From Ruegeria sp. (lineage in GTDB: Bacteria; Pseudomonadota; Alphaproteobacteria; Rhodobacterales; Rhodobacteraceae): a DNA stretch of 44,119 nucleotides. A model generated the notes under the pieces. It ran no database searches. It worked only from the letters and a program-made list of their open reading frames with translations, and had not been told where the DNA came from. This document shows positions 34,477 through 43,430 of the stretch, in pieces. Numbering within the stretch: position 1 is the stretch's first letter; the number at the start of each line of letters is the position of its first letter. The translations under genes and the position numbers were made by a program. The stretch lies in the NCBI RefSeq assembly GCF_028066395.1, contig NZ_JALCBM010000008.1:9995-54113 (forward strand), given 5' to 3'.

Positions 34477-35463
34477 CTATAGCATCGCGGGCACGACCTG
34501 ATCCGGCGGACGGTGACCGTCCTCGAAGGTCTTGATATTGATAATGACTTTCTCACCCATCTCGATCCGCCCTTCCAGCGTGGCCGAGCCCATATGCGGC
34601 AACAGCACCACATTCGGCAACTGCCGCAGGCGAGGGTTCACATCCGTCCCATGTTCGTACACATCCAGCCCGGCACCCGCGATCTCTCCGGCGCGGATCA
34701 TGCGTGTCAGGGCGTTTTCGTCGATCACCTCACCCCGCGAGGTGTTCACGATCACCGCCGAAGGCTTCATCAGCTTCAACCGCCGCGCGTTCATCAGATG
34801 AAACGTCGAAGGCGTTGAGGGGCAATTGACCGAGATCACATCCATCCGCGCAACCATCTGGTCCAGGCTTTCCCAATAGGTCGCCTCCAACTCCTCTTCA
34901 ATCTCGGGGCGCAGCCTGCGGCGGTTGTGGTAATGCACCTGCATGCCAAAGGCGCTGGCGCGGCGGGCAACGGCCTGCCCGATCCGACCCATCCCGAGGA
35001 TACCCAGACGGCGACCTCCGACCCGACCACCCAGCAGTGCCGTGGGGGCCCAGCCAGACCAGTCGCCCTTCTGCATCACGCCCATGCCTTCGGGCAGGCG
35101 CCGTGTGACCGCCAGGATCAGCGACATGGTCATATCCGCCGTGTCATCCGTCAGCACACCGGGCGTGTTCGAGACCAGAATGCCCCGCTGCCGGGCCGTC
35201 TGAACATCAATGTTGTCGACCCCGGCCCCGTAATTGGCAATCAGGCGCAGATTGTCCCCGGCCTGGCCCAGAATACCCGCATCAATCGTGTCGGTGATGG
35301 TGGGCACCAGCACATCCGCCTCTTTCACGGCGTCCACAAGATCTTCGCGCGACATCGGCGTATCATTGTCGCGCAGGCGCACATCGAAAAGCTCGCTCAG
35401 CCGAGTTTCGACGGCTTCGGGCAACCGTCGCGTAACGACAACACTCAGACGTTCTCTTGGCAC
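34477..35463 (-). CDS. D-isomer-specific 2-hydroxyacid dehydrogenase (glyoxylate/hydroxypyruvate reductase type)
   Basis: A 328-residue NAD(P)-dependent dehydrogenase reducing 2-keto acids such as glyoxylate or hydroxypyruvate. The nucleotide-binding motif is GILGMGRIGQAVA; the catalytic Arg, Glu and His lie in NTSRGEV, GLDVYEHG and LLPHMGSAT. The start is a GTG at 35463 with a perfect AGGAGG six bases upstream; an in-frame extension beyond it has no ribosome site and adds residues not seen in the family. It is divergent from the SH3-protein gene, with about 140 bases between the two starts. Confidence 0.92.
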   Translation of the reverse strand: MPRERLSVVVTRRLPEAVETRLSELFDVRLRDNDTPMSREDLVDAVKEADVLVPTITDTIDAGILGQAGDNLRLIANYGAGVDNIDVQTARQRGILVSNTPGVLTDDTADMTMSLILAVTRRLPEGMGVMQKGDWSGWAPTALLGGRVGGRRLGILGMGRIGQAVARRASAFGMQVHYHNRRRLRPEIEEELEATYWESLDQMVARMDVISVNCPSTPSTFHLMNARRLKLMKPSAVIVNTSRGEVIDENALTRMIRAGEIAGAGLDVYEHGTDVNPRLRQLPNVVLLPHMGSATLEGRIEMGEKVIINIKTFEDGHRPPDQVVPAML

Positions 35464-35601
35464 CTCAGCCCTCCTACCGCTTTGCAAACAGCCGCGCGCC
35501 ATGTCATCGTGGCGCAGGATCAGGCGGGGCACAAGAACCCCAATGACATAGACTCAACCTTTTTTCGAAACACGATCAACAGGCATAAGAGCAGGCAGGC
35601 A

Positions 35602-36123
35602 GTGAGTGCTATTTTTTCGGTGAAACGCCAGGTTTTGGCGCTGTTGCTGGCGTTTGTGGTCACCTGTGGACCGCTGGCGGCCGCCGCGCAGGACGCGCGC
35701 GGGCCGGTGACGCACCTGCCGCTGCCGCGTTACGTCTCGATGAAAGCGGCCGAGGGCAATGTCCGCCGCGGCCCATCCCTGACCCATCGAATCGACTGGG
35801 TCTTCAAACGCCGCGGCATGCCCCTGCAGATCACCGCCGAATACGGCAACTGGCGCAAGGTTCAGGATCGGGACGGCGCAGGCGGTTGGGTCCACTATGC
35901 CCTGTTGTCCGGCGTACGCACCGTGCTGGTCGAGCCCGAATTGCTGCCGGTCTACGCCACCCCAAATCCCGATGCCCAGATCAACGCGCATTTCGAGGCC
36001 GGGGTCGTCGCCCGTCTGGGCAGTTGCACCCCGGACTGGTGCCGAATCTCGGCGGGCGGCTACAAGGGGTGGACGCTGAAATCCAACCTTTGGGGGGTCG
36101 AGCCGTCCGAAATCCGCGAATAG
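35602..36123 (+). CDS. exported SH3-domain protein
   Basis: A 173-residue protein with a signal peptide (VKRQVLALLLAFVVTCGPLAAAAQ, cleaved near AAAAQ-DA in outline) and two bacterial SH3-like repeats. The first is YVSMKAAEGNVRRGPSLTHR...ITAEYGNWRKVQDRDGAGGW, the second LLPVYATPNPDAQ...CRISAGGYKGW. Such domains usually bind cell-wall or periplasmic partners. The start is uncertain: GTG at 35602 is chosen, but a second in-frame GTG at 35620 gives a shorter, more typical signal peptide. Neither has a strong ribosome site. Confidence 0.85.
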   Translation: MSAIFSVKRQVLALLLAFVVTCGPLAAAAQDARGPVTHLPLPRYVSMKAAEGNVRRGPSLTHRIDWVFKRRGMPLQITAEYGNWRKVQDRDGAGGWVHYALLSGVRTVLVEPELLPVYATPNPDAQINAHFEAGVVARLGSCTPDWCRISAGGYKGWTLKSNLWGVEPSEIRE

Positions 36124-36254
36124 CATACGGTTTTGTATCGAGGCGCAGACCTTTTCGACATGCTTAAGACGTTCACTCTGACAGCCCGGATATAGCTACG
36201 GAAACGCGCCCTGAATTATTTGCAAGGTGGGGTGATTTTTTGTCCAAAAACCTC

Positions 36255-36283
36255 TTGAACCCGGAAAGCAACAGTCGTAGACA
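36255..36283 (+). promoter_or_regulatory. sigma-70-type promoter of the tRNA-Gln gene
   Basis: TTGAAC (36255-36260) and TAGACA (36278-36283) are separated by exactly 17 bases, and the tRNA begins 12 bases after the -10 element. The spacing and position are what a housekeeping tRNA promoter should show. Confidence 0.75.
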
Positions 36284-36295
36284 GCCGCTCACCGT

Positions 36296-36370
36296 TGGGG
36301 TGTAGCCAAGTGGTAAGGCAGCGGTTTTTGGTACCGTGTATCGTAGGTTCGAATCCTACCACCCCAGCCA
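36296..36370 (+). tRNA. tRNA-Gln (anticodon UUG), CCA encoded
   Basis: A 75-base cloverleaf. The acceptor stem pairs TGGGGTG with CACCCCA, followed by discriminator G and encoded CCA. The D arm is GCC...GGC with AAGTGGTAA in the loop. The anticodon arm is GCGGT-TTTTGGT-ACCGT, with loop TTTTGGT and anticodon TTG, hence Gln. The T arm is GTAGG-TTCGAAT-CCTAC. It has its own promoter. It stands at the left edge of the AT-richer glycan cluster, but no repeat of its 3' end was found further right. Confidence 0.97.
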
Positions 36371-36663
36371 TGATTTTCCCTTTGTGCCGTCCAGCTTGAA
36401 TTTGGATTTATCCAGCTAGAACACGCAATTCGTCCAAGCAAAATTTAGACTTCGCAACACTTTAGTCTATTGGCGCAGAACAAACCCTCTCGGCTGCCCT
36501 GACACATAAACTGAACCGCCCCGGGTTTACCGGAGAGTAAAACAAACGGGCAACCTCAACCTTTAATCCCAAATCGGTACGATGCTCGCCTCAATCTCGA
36601 CACAAAAGCGGGCAATATCGGAAACGAATTGTTTCCAAGTATCACTTGTCGAGAATTGGGCTC

Positions 36664-36837
36664 ATGAAGAACGAAACCATCTTTGTCGCGGATGTTTTGA
36701 TTTGGACCAGTGCCATTGTGTCCAGTTGGATCACAGCAGACCACATGAGCCCCAGCGCGGTTTCGACCAAAGGGATCGTCCTGACCGCATCGTTGTTACT
36801 TGCTAACCTCCAACTATTTTCGCCGATAGTAACATGA
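36664..36837 (+). CDS. small hydrophobic ORF coupled to the first glycosyltransferase gene
   Basis: This encodes 57 residues (MKNETIFVADVLIWTSAIVS at the start) with a likely transmembrane helix near 5-25 and a second weakly hydrophobic stretch at the end. It is supported mainly by its ATGA overlap with the following glycosyltransferase start. The ribosome site is weak and I recognise no family. It may simply be a leader frame. The 293 bases between it and the tRNA hold no other recognisable gene. Confidence 0.35.
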   Translation: MKNETIFVADVLIWTSAIVSSWITADHMSPSAVSTKGIVLTASLLLANLQLFSPIVT

Positions 36838-37778
36838 CCCAACCCTGGCTTTCTGTGATTATGCCGATCTTCAATGGTCAGGCGACACTGGAAACTGCGC
36901 TTTCCTCTCTTGCCGGACAATGCGAAGGGCTTGAGATTATCGCCGTGGATCAAGGTTCGACAGACGGTAGCCGAGAAATCCTGGAAGCCGCACAAGCCCG
37001 GTTTCCGCTTCAAATCATCGACAACCCCAACGGTCGCTCGTGGACAGAGAACACGAACTTTGGCCTGCGTCAGGCGCGCGCGCCGCTGGTCACAATGCTG
37101 CACCAAGACGATATCTGGTTGCCAGGACGTGCGGCGCTGCTGAAAGACATGAGTACCCGGTTTCACGAAGTCGACATCTGGGTACACGGAGCGGACCTTA
37201 TAGACTCGCAGGGGAAAACCGTTGGGCAGATGTGCCCGCCTTTTGGGGACACACCGCGCGTTCTGTTTCCCGACGAGGCTCTTTCCCATCTGATCGTGCA
37301 AAACACCGTGGCTTTGCCGGCGGTCATGTTCCGACGCGACATTGTGTTGGATCGCGGGGGTCTGGATGAAACGCTTTGGTACACAGCAGATTGGGACCTT
37401 TGGCTAAGATTGTCGCGGAATGGATTGGCATGGAATCCCAGACACGCATCTGCATTTCGAATTCATGCGAAGTCCTTAACCATGACCGGATCGCGTGACT
37501 TGCAATCCTTCAAACGTCAACTGGAGATACCGCTTGACCGGCATTTGGCGGAGTTGCCGGATCAATTAACGACGCGGGCGCGCAAACGCGCGGAGGCCGC
37601 CAACGCGCTCAACGTTTGTCTGGCGGGTCTGCATCATCGTGATCTGCGTGGACTTGGCGCTGCCCTTCGTGCGGCACTCTTGCTTGGTCCATTCGAATGG
37701 CGCGGTTTTCTAAGATCCACACAGATTGTGCAAAGACTGACACCTCGGCTCAAGCTGGCAATGCAAAGAGGAGCGTGA
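36834..37778 (+). CDS. glycosyltransferase family 2
   Basis: A 314-residue GT-A fold glycosyltransferase, probably cytosolic or membrane-associated. The N-terminus WLSVIMPIFNGQATLETALSS, the nucleotide-sugar site DQGSTDGS, and the metal-binding HQDDIW are typical. A later YTADWDLWLRLS block holds the acidic catalytic region of family 2. The donor and acceptor are unknown. It opens a run of envelope-glycan genes and is followed one base later by the GT-C gene. Confidence 0.92.
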   Translation: MTQPWLSVIMPIFNGQATLETALSSLAGQCEGLEIIAVDQGSTDGSREILEAAQARFPLQIIDNPNGRSWTENTNFGLRQARAPLVTMLHQDDIWLPGRAALLKDMSTRFHEVDIWVHGADLIDSQGKTVGQMCPPFGDTPRVLFPDEALSHLIVQNTVALPAVMFRRDIVLDRGGLDETLWYTADWDLWLRLSRNGLAWNPRHASAFRIHAKSLTMTGSRDLQSFKRQLEIPLDRHLAELPDQLTTRARKRAEAANALNVCLAGLHHRDLRGLGAALRAALLLGPFEWRGFLRSTQIVQRLTPRLKLAMQRGA

Positions 37779-37779
37779 C

Positions 37780-39276
37780 ATGACGGCGTTCACGCAGATA
37801 CAGTCCTCCGGTCTCAGCCAGGAACAAAACCTTTCGCGTGCGATCAGCCTGTTCGTGTTTGCGAAAATCGCGATCCTGTTTGTGCTGGCGGTCAATACCC
37901 GCTTTGTGATGGACGAGTTCTGGCACTTTACCCAACCGGTTTATCTTTTCGATGGTATCTTTGAGACGATCTGGCCCAAGAAAGCCGTCGGGTACGTTGT
38001 GTTCTACGAGCTTTCTCATCTGATTGGCTGGGATGCCACGTCGATGCTGATGGTTGGTCGGCTGACCACGGCTGGTCTGGCGGTGGCGTTGCTCTGGGGT
38101 ATCTACAAATGCGCCCTCACGCTGAGTCATGAGCGCCTGACAGCGATCCTGGCTGTGGCCCTCTTGCTGACCTTTTCCAACTTTATCGAACGTGGGTTTC
38201 GCCTCAGATCCGAACCGCTTGCTACGTTGTTTGCGGTTATGGCGGTGTTGGTTGTGGTCCGATATCAAGCTGACCGTGCTAAAACTCTGATATTGGCTGG
38301 CCTGTTGAGCGGGCTTGCCTTTGTGACAACGCAAAAATCAGTCTATTTCAACTTCGCTCTGGGAGCGGCATTGGTGGTCGATGCACTTTGCATGTTGTCC
38401 ATCACACGCGCGATCAAACGCGGAGTGCTCCTTCTTCTGGGTTGGGCCATTGCCATTGCACTTTATGGTGTTTTGCTAGGCGGCTCTGCGATGCCGCAGG
38501 TTCTGGAGGTGCTCTTCCTCGGACCTGCCGAACTGGCACTAAATGGCGGCAGCTACTACGACGGGCTGGACGCATATGTGTGGCAGACGCTTTTTCGCAA
38601 CCCGTTGCAATATGGATTGGTTGCCTTTGGGCTTATTTTGTCTGCCAAACGGATTTTGAAACTCGACTGTGCCGAACGTATTTTTCTTGTCTTTACGGTT
38701 CTGCTGGCCGGGCTGATTTTCTTTCACAATCAGACATGGCCCTATGTTTTCACCATGGTTTTACCGTTTTTAGCGGTCTACGCAGCGTTGGCGGCGACCT
38801 ATCTTCTGCACCATTCGGAAAGATGGTCTTCTATCATACCCGGGCTCCTGTTGGTTATCGCCGTGCAGAGCATTGTGCGGAATGTGCAGTATCTGGACCA
38901 TGACAACCGCGCGCAATTGGTGGTTGTCCAACAGGCCGAAGCGCAGCTGGCGGAAAACGATACCTATTTCGATGGAATTGGCATGATCCCCAGCCGTCGA
39001 ATGGAGCCCCGACTTTGGCTCGATGCCCAAGCCGTGCTCAAGACCAAAGGGGAAGGGCAGAACTCCACCCTTTATAGCGCATTGCTTGAGGCTGAACCTG
39101 ACCTTGTGATTCCCAGCTATCGCACAGACAATCTGGGGCCTGAATTCAACTCCATACTCAAGTCGGAATATGGTTCGCTATCGCCGCACATCTTGCTGCC
39201 GCTGGAAACCAATCCGGACCTTTCACGATCGAAGAGTCAGCGTTTACCACTCTTCAAAGGCATCTACTCGTACTAA
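37780..39276 (+). CDS. GT-C type membrane glycosyltransferase/mannosyltransferase-like protein
   Basis: A 498-residue polytopic membrane protein with about ten hydrophobic segments and an acidic pair in the first periplasmic loop (VMDEFWHF, D45-E46), as in GT-C enzymes that use polyprenyl-phosphate sugars. A soluble C-terminal domain (about residues 385-498) follows. GAGGAG lies six bases before the ATG and the preceding gene stops one base earlier, so it is co-expressed with the GT2. The lipid-linked donor could be made by the DPM1-like enzyme at 39526, which is an inference. Confidence 0.85.
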   Translation: MTAFTQIQSSGLSQEQNLSRAISLFVFAKIAILFVLAVNTRFVMDEFWHFTQPVYLFDGIFETIWPKKAVGYVVFYELSHLIGWDATSMLMVGRLTTAGLAVALLWGIYKCALTLSHERLTAILAVALLLTFSNFIERGFRLRSEPLATLFAVMAVLVVVRYQADRAKTLILAGLLSGLAFVTTQKSVYFNFALGAALVVDALCMLSITRAIKRGVLLLLGWAIAIALYGVLLGGSAMPQVLEVLFLGPAELALNGGSYYDGLDAYVWQTLFRNPLQYGLVAFGLILSAKRILKLDCAERIFLVFTVLLAGLIFFHNQTWPYVFTMVLPFLAVYAALAATYLLHHSERWSSIIPGLLLVIAVQSIVRNVQYLDHDNRAQLVVVQQAEAQLAENDTYFDGIGMIPSRRMEPRLWLDAQAVLKTKGEGQNSTLYSALLEAEPDLVIPSYRTDNLGPEFNSILKSEYGSLSPHILLPLETNPDLSRSKSQRLPLFKGIYSY

Positions 39277-39391
39277 AGGACACGTCGCTTCAAAGGGGCC
39301 TGTCGCCGCCCGCCAAATCAATGCATCTATCAGCAGAAAGATCGCAGTCATGAAGAAAGCCATTTCAAATCAAAGACATCTACAACGGTCG

Positions 39392-39413
39392 CGGCCCTTT
39401 GTGGGTCTTTTTT
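39392..39413 (+). terminator. short hairpin plus T6, possible terminator of the GT2/GT-C transcript
   Basis: GGCCC pairs with GGGTC (one G-T pair) around TTTGT, followed by TTTTTT. The stem is short, so termination may be partial. It lies in the 249-base gap before the next glycosyltransferase gene. Confidence 0.5.
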
Positions 39414-39525
39414 GCAACGTGAATGGTTTATCGCAGCAGGCAGTTTTGCGCGGTCATAGTCACTGGCGTACATACTGCTTGAAAGAGCATCAGTAGTTTC
39501 CGAGTATCAATAAGGCCGATTTAGT

Positions 39526-40524
39526 ATGCGTATTGCAGTCGTCATTCCCTGTTTCAAGGTTACGCGCCACATCGAAGATGTGATCGCACGTATTGGACCC
39601 GAAGTAGAGTTCATATTTGCGGTTGATGATGCCTGCCCGGATGGCTCTGGCGACCACATCGAGAAGACGACAAAGGACCCGCGGGTCAAGGTCTTGAGGC
39701 ATACGTCGAATACCGGCGTTGGCGGTGCGGTTATCACTGGATATCGGGCGGCACTGGAAGCTGGTGCAGAAATTCTGGTGAAGGTCGACGGTGACGGGCA
39801 AATGGCACCCGAACTGTTACCGCAATTTGTTCAGCCAATCGAAGTGGGAGAGGCTGATTACGCAAAGGGAAACCGCTTTTATTCCGGCTCTGCCGTAAGT
39901 GATATGCCACGCGTCAGGCTGTTTGGAAACGCGTTTCTCAGCTTCATAACCAAGCTGTCCAGCGGATATTGGAGTATCTTTGACCCAACCAACGGCTACA
40001 CCGCGATCCACTCCCGCGCGTTGGCCTCCATAGATCTGGACAAGGTTGCCCAGAGGTATTTTTTTGAAAGCGACATGCTCATTCGTCTCGGGGATCTGCG
40101 GGCCGTCGTGGTGGATATTCCCATGCGTGCAGTCTACGCAGATGAAGTCAGCGGGTTACGGATCGGTAAAGTTGTAGGTGATTTTCTTTGGCGCCATATC
40201 ACTGCAACGTTGAAGCGAGTCATCTACATGTACTTTTTACGGGATTTTTCGCTTGCGTCCCTAAACCTTCTGTTTGGTCTCATCCTGTTGACCTTTGGTG
40301 TCATTTTCGGAGCCGTGGCTTGGTCAGAATCCATCATAACCGGGGTTCCTGCTGCGACTGGAACGGTAATGCTGTCGGCCTTGCCCATCGTTCTGGGATT
40401 CCAAATGCTTTTGTTCTTTGCAAGCTATGATATTGCGTCCGAGCCCAAAGTCCCAATTCAACGCCTTCGGTTCAATTCCCACATCCCAACTCGGACCGAC
40501 AAGCGCGCCAAGTCAGACAATTAG
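39526..40524 (+). CDS. DPM1-like family 2 glycosyltransferase with C-terminal membrane helices
   Basis: A 332-residue enzyme whose N-terminal GT-A domain shows MRIAVVIPCFKV, VDDACPDGSGD and the metal-binding VDGDGQM. Two C-terminal hydrophobic helices (near residues 242-262 and 275-305) follow. This layout fits polyprenyl-phosphate mannosyl/glucosyltransferases that transfer sugar from a nucleotide donor to a lipid carrier at the inner face of the membrane. AAGG lies about ten bases upstream of the ATG. The next gene starts four bases after its stop. Confidence 0.9.
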   Translation: MRIAVVIPCFKVTRHIEDVIARIGPEVEFIFAVDDACPDGSGDHIEKTTKDPRVKVLRHTSNTGVGGAVITGYRAALEAGAEILVKVDGDGQMAPELLPQFVQPIEVGEADYAKGNRFYSGSAVSDMPRVRLFGNAFLSFITKLSSGYWSIFDPTNGYTAIHSRALASIDLDKVAQRYFFESDMLIRLGDLRAVVVDIPMRAVYADEVSGLRIGKVVGDFLWRHITATLKRVIYMYFLRDFSLASLNLLFGLILLTFGVIFGAVAWSESIITGVPAATGTVMLSALPIVLGFQMLLFFASYDIASEPKVPIQRLRFNSHIPTRTDKRAKSDN

Positions 40525-40528
40525 AAGC

Positions 40529-41893
40529 ATGGTGATTGATCGGAGTTTAGCCGCGTGCTTTGCGATTTTTTGCGCCGCACTGTGGATCGGCGTGCTGACT
40601 CCGCCATTCCAGTCACCCGATGAATTCGATCACATCGAGCGCGCGTATCTGCTCTCCAAAGGGCAGCTGTTTCTGGAGTCTCCTGCCGGGCATGCGTCCG
40701 GAGGATATGTGGATACAGGTTTGATTGAATACATGTCGTATTTCACGGCATTACCCCATCAATCCGAGGTTCAGATTTCTTCTGAAGAATTGAATGCTGC
40801 GAAAGAAATTCAGTGGTCCGGTCAGGGCGCCTATGAAACATTACCTGGGACGGGATACTATTTTCCTCTCATCTATTTGCCTCAAGCGATAGCACTCTCT
40901 GTCGGAGAGCTTTTGGGTCAAAGTGTGGATTCAAGCTATAAACTCGCACGTGGTTTTTCGCTTGGCGTGGGAACACTACTTTTATTTGCAGCATTTCGAA
41001 CCACAGCACCGCCTGCTTTGGTCATCGCGCTTCTGTTCCTGCCGATGACACTGTTTCAGGCCGCGTCCGCAAGTATCGATTTTTTGTCTACTGCGATGCT
41101 GCTTCTGATAACTGCTCTCTACTTCGATATGATGAAAGAAAAAGAGCAACCTGGGCTCAGGACCCTATTTGCCATGTCAGCCCTTATATTCTTGCTGGCG
41201 GGATGCCGTTTGCACATGGCCCCACTTGTATTATTTCCATTCACGCTTGGCGTGCGCTTTCGAAACGCCCATGCAATTCTTCTTTTTGTCATTTTATGCA
41301 TAGCGATCATTCTGTGGTACGGCTTTGCGTTAACCACGACCGAGGATATGCGGGTAAATTTGGGGGCAACACCATCTCAGATTATCCAGTACTATCTGCA
41401 CAATCCGCTGCAATTTCTTGATGCACTTTGGGCTACTCTTTCTGACGGAAAGCACACCCTTTATTATCTACATTCTTTCCTTGGAATTCTGGGATGGTTA
41501 GATGTTCCATTTACATCGCTGACATATACCATACTTTACACTTTTATTTTGCTGATACTGCTATTGGCGATACTTCAGGGAAGAATTAATGATAAATTTA
41601 TTTCTCTTGCGGTGATAGTCTCTGCGTTCAGCGCGGTCTTCATTGTCTTCTTCTCATTACTCGTAACCTGGACCCCTCATCCTGCGTCAACAATATTGGG
41701 CGTCCAAGGCCGTTACTTTTTGCTGCCTTGCTTATTGCTGGTCAGTTTGTTTGAAACCGGGAAAACGGTCGAAGGTCGTGCAAGAAAGCTTCAAACGACA
41801 GAGAACTTTCTGTTGATCCTCCTGTTTTCGTTCTCGGTCTTCGCAACGGCGGACGCTTTGGAGGCGCGGTATTTTCTTGCGGATGAGCTATGA
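40529..41893 (+). CDS. DUF2142 family membrane protein
   Basis: A 454-residue polytopic protein with about ten to eleven hydrophobic segments. The signature FQSPDEFDHIERAYLLSKGQ after the first helix is characteristic of DUF2142 and resembles the acidic loop of GT-C enzymes, so a lipid-sugar transferase role is likely but unproven. The ATG at 40529 is chosen; an earlier in-frame start would overlap the preceding gene by more than 100 bases. The coding sequence is visibly AT-richer than the core genes. The last codons overlap the next small gene (ATGA). Confidence 0.85.
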   Translation: MVIDRSLAACFAIFCAALWIGVLTPPFQSPDEFDHIERAYLLSKGQLFLESPAGHASGGYVDTGLIEYMSYFTALPHQSEVQISSEELNAAKEIQWSGQGAYETLPGTGYYFPLIYLPQAIALSVGELLGQSVDSSYKLARGFSLGVGTLLLFAAFRTTAPPALVIALLFLPMTLFQAASASIDFLSTAMLLLITALYFDMMKEKEQPGLRTLFAMSALIFLLAGCRLHMAPLVLFPFTLGVRFRNAHAILLFVILCIAIILWYGFALTTTEDMRVNLGATPSQIIQYYLHNPLQFLDALWATLSDGKHTLYYLHSFLGILGWLDVPFTSLTYTILYTFILLILLLAILQGRINDKFISLAVIVSAFSAVFIVFFSLLVTWTPHPASTILGVQGRYFLLPCLLLVSLFETGKTVEGRARKLQTTENFLLILLFSFSVFATADALEARYFLADEL

Positions 41894-42174
41894 AAATGTT
41901 CGACAGAGTGCAGGTTGTGGACGTGAAAAATTATGTCGAAATACCTGATCGGTCGACATATGAGGCGAATTGGCCGGAAAACTATTGCGCCTCAAATCAC
42001 GGGTTGGGCTTACGTGGGTATATCTTGCGGGCAACGCACAATTTGTTGGAAAAGACCGTGATCTATGACCTACACCAAATCGTCACGTTTCATTTTCCTG
42101 AAAGTCGTGTGATGTGGTTTTCAACGCGTGCGGCAGTTCCGGACGTGATTTACGGAGTCAATTGTTTTGAGTGA
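41890..42174 (+). CDS. small protein of unknown function in the glycan cluster
   Basis: A 94-residue frame overlapping the DUF2142 stop by four bases and the next gene by eight. These two overlaps are the main support for it being real. It is soluble, rich in aromatic residues and histidine (VIYDLHQIVTFHFPESR), with two cysteines and no signal peptide. I recognise no family. Confidence 0.6.
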   Translation: MKMFDRVQVVDVKNYVEIPDRSTYEANWPENYCASNHGLGLRGYILRATHNLLEKTVIYDLHQIVTFHFPESRVMWFSTRAAVPDVIYGVNCFE

Positions 42175-43141
42175 TGCATCGAACACCACGACTCGCGGAA
42201 AACGCATTCGCTGGATGCTTGCCGGACTTTTGTCAGGTTTGGCGCTACTGGTTGTTCTGCTACAGGCAAGCGGTGCCACTCCGTCGGGAATACTGCGCAC
42301 GCTTGGCGCTATACATTGGCCGTTTTATGCATTGATCATGGCAGGGCAGAGCGTAATGGTCCTCATTGCCGCCTTGAAATGGCGAATAGTGCTGTCTGAA
42401 ACACTAAATTACAAAGCCATCTCTCTTGGGGCGGCGACTTCGGCCACGGCGACTGGTACTCTTTTAGGGCAGGTGCTCTCTATCCAGATCAGCGTCCCGA
42501 TTGTCCGCGCCTGGGTTGCGAGAAAGTATGGCATTGGCGCGCACGCCGCTGCTGGCACATCGCTGTTTGAACAATCCCTAGAGCTTTTGACACTGGGGTT
42601 GGCGGCCTTGACTGGCGTTTTGCTCGTAACGTTTGGCCCTGTTGTTGCAGGGATTGTTATGTTGGCACTGCTTTTGGTTTGGGTGCCTATTTTGAAGCCG
42701 ACACTCAGATTCAGTTCACAGGCGGTTCGGGCAATCGGCAAATTTCTCAGAATTGGATCGGCCACTACGATACTGGCTGATGGCTTGAATCAAGCGGCAG
42801 ATCAAAGCCCCGCAGTTCTACAAAAACTCATCGGCCTAAGCGTATTGCGGTATGCTCTGATTGCAGTTTTCAACGTCGGTATCGTTATGATGCTTTTGCC
42901 TGGTCTTGATCCACTGCCACTTTTCGTTGCTTATCCTCTGATCTTGCTTCTTTCTTCTGTCCCATTTTTACCCGCTGGGCTGGGTGTGGCAGAGGTAACG
43001 TGGACCAGTGCTTTGCTCCTTCAAGGTATTGATGCAGCCACTGCAGCAGAAACCGCGGTTTCTTTGCGAATTGTTTCATTCGGTGGGTTCCTATTGGCTT
43101 ACCCGTTTCTCTTGTTGATGGGGCGCAAAACACGACAGTAG
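42167..43141 (+). CDS. lysylphosphatidylglycerol synthase transmembrane (flippase-like) family protein
   Basis: A 324-residue polytopic membrane protein of the UPF0104/LPG-synthase TM family, with eight or so hydrophobic segments and the C-terminal block SVPFLPAGLGVAEVTW seen in that family. Members are proposed to move or modify lipids, and are common in glycan clusters. There is no soluble aminoacyl-transferase domain, so it is not a full MprF. The start is a TTG overlapping the preceding frame (MSDASNTTTRGKR...); a later in-frame ATG exists but would shorten the N-terminus. Confidence 0.82.
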   Translation: MSDASNTTTRGKRIRWMLAGLLSGLALLVVLLQASGATPSGILRTLGAIHWPFYALIMAGQSVMVLIAALKWRIVLSETLNYKAISLGAATSATATGTLLGQVLSIQISVPIVRAWVARKYGIGAHAAAGTSLFEQSLELLTLGLAALTGVLLVTFGPVVAGIVMLALLLVWVPILKPTLRFSSQAVRAIGKFLRIGSATTILADGLNQAADQSPAVLQKLIGLSVLRYALIAVFNVGIVMMLLPGLDPLPLFVAYPLILLLSSVPFLPAGLGVAEVTWTSALLLQGIDAATAAETAVSLRIVSFGGFLLAYPFLLLMGRKTRQ

Positions 43142-43430
43142 CTGCTTTGGCAGGTTGTTGACTGCACATTGGCGCAGACGTTGGCAAATCGCTACCATCG
43201 AGCACGTTTCCTTGTGTAGTCAGACAAAAGCCAGAAGCCGCCGTCTATGCCGAGCACCTGAATCTGGTTTGATGTGCCCTCCTGAAGTTCAGGAGTTTGC
43301 AACAGCCCCGACGCCTCAGCCACTACCAAGCCAGTGGGTTCAGAGCGTTGTCAATCAGTTCCAGTGCCAAAAGCTAACCGACATTGATTGAACCAATTTT
43401 TAGCTCGGAAACACCAGTGACCAAAGAAAC
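43142..43430. other. 289-base intergenic stretch between the glycan cluster and dnaE
   Basis: It contains a perfect 17-base palindrome CTCCTGAA-G-TTCAGGAG at 43279-43295 with no following T run. No gene or family of repeats was recognised. It probably holds the right limit of the AT-richer cluster and the 3' end region of dnaE. Confidence 0.5.

Noticed and set aside
36500-36540. TGAACCGCCCCGGGTTTACC, which looks like an insertion-sequence end
   Set aside because: No matching inverted copy, transposase or target duplication was found nearby, so it cannot be supported as an element.
36345-43430. Attachment-site repeat of the tRNA-Gln 3' end at the far side of the glycan cluster
   Set aside because: No copy of the T-arm/acceptor sequence was found in the 43142-43430 gap, and there is no integrase gene.
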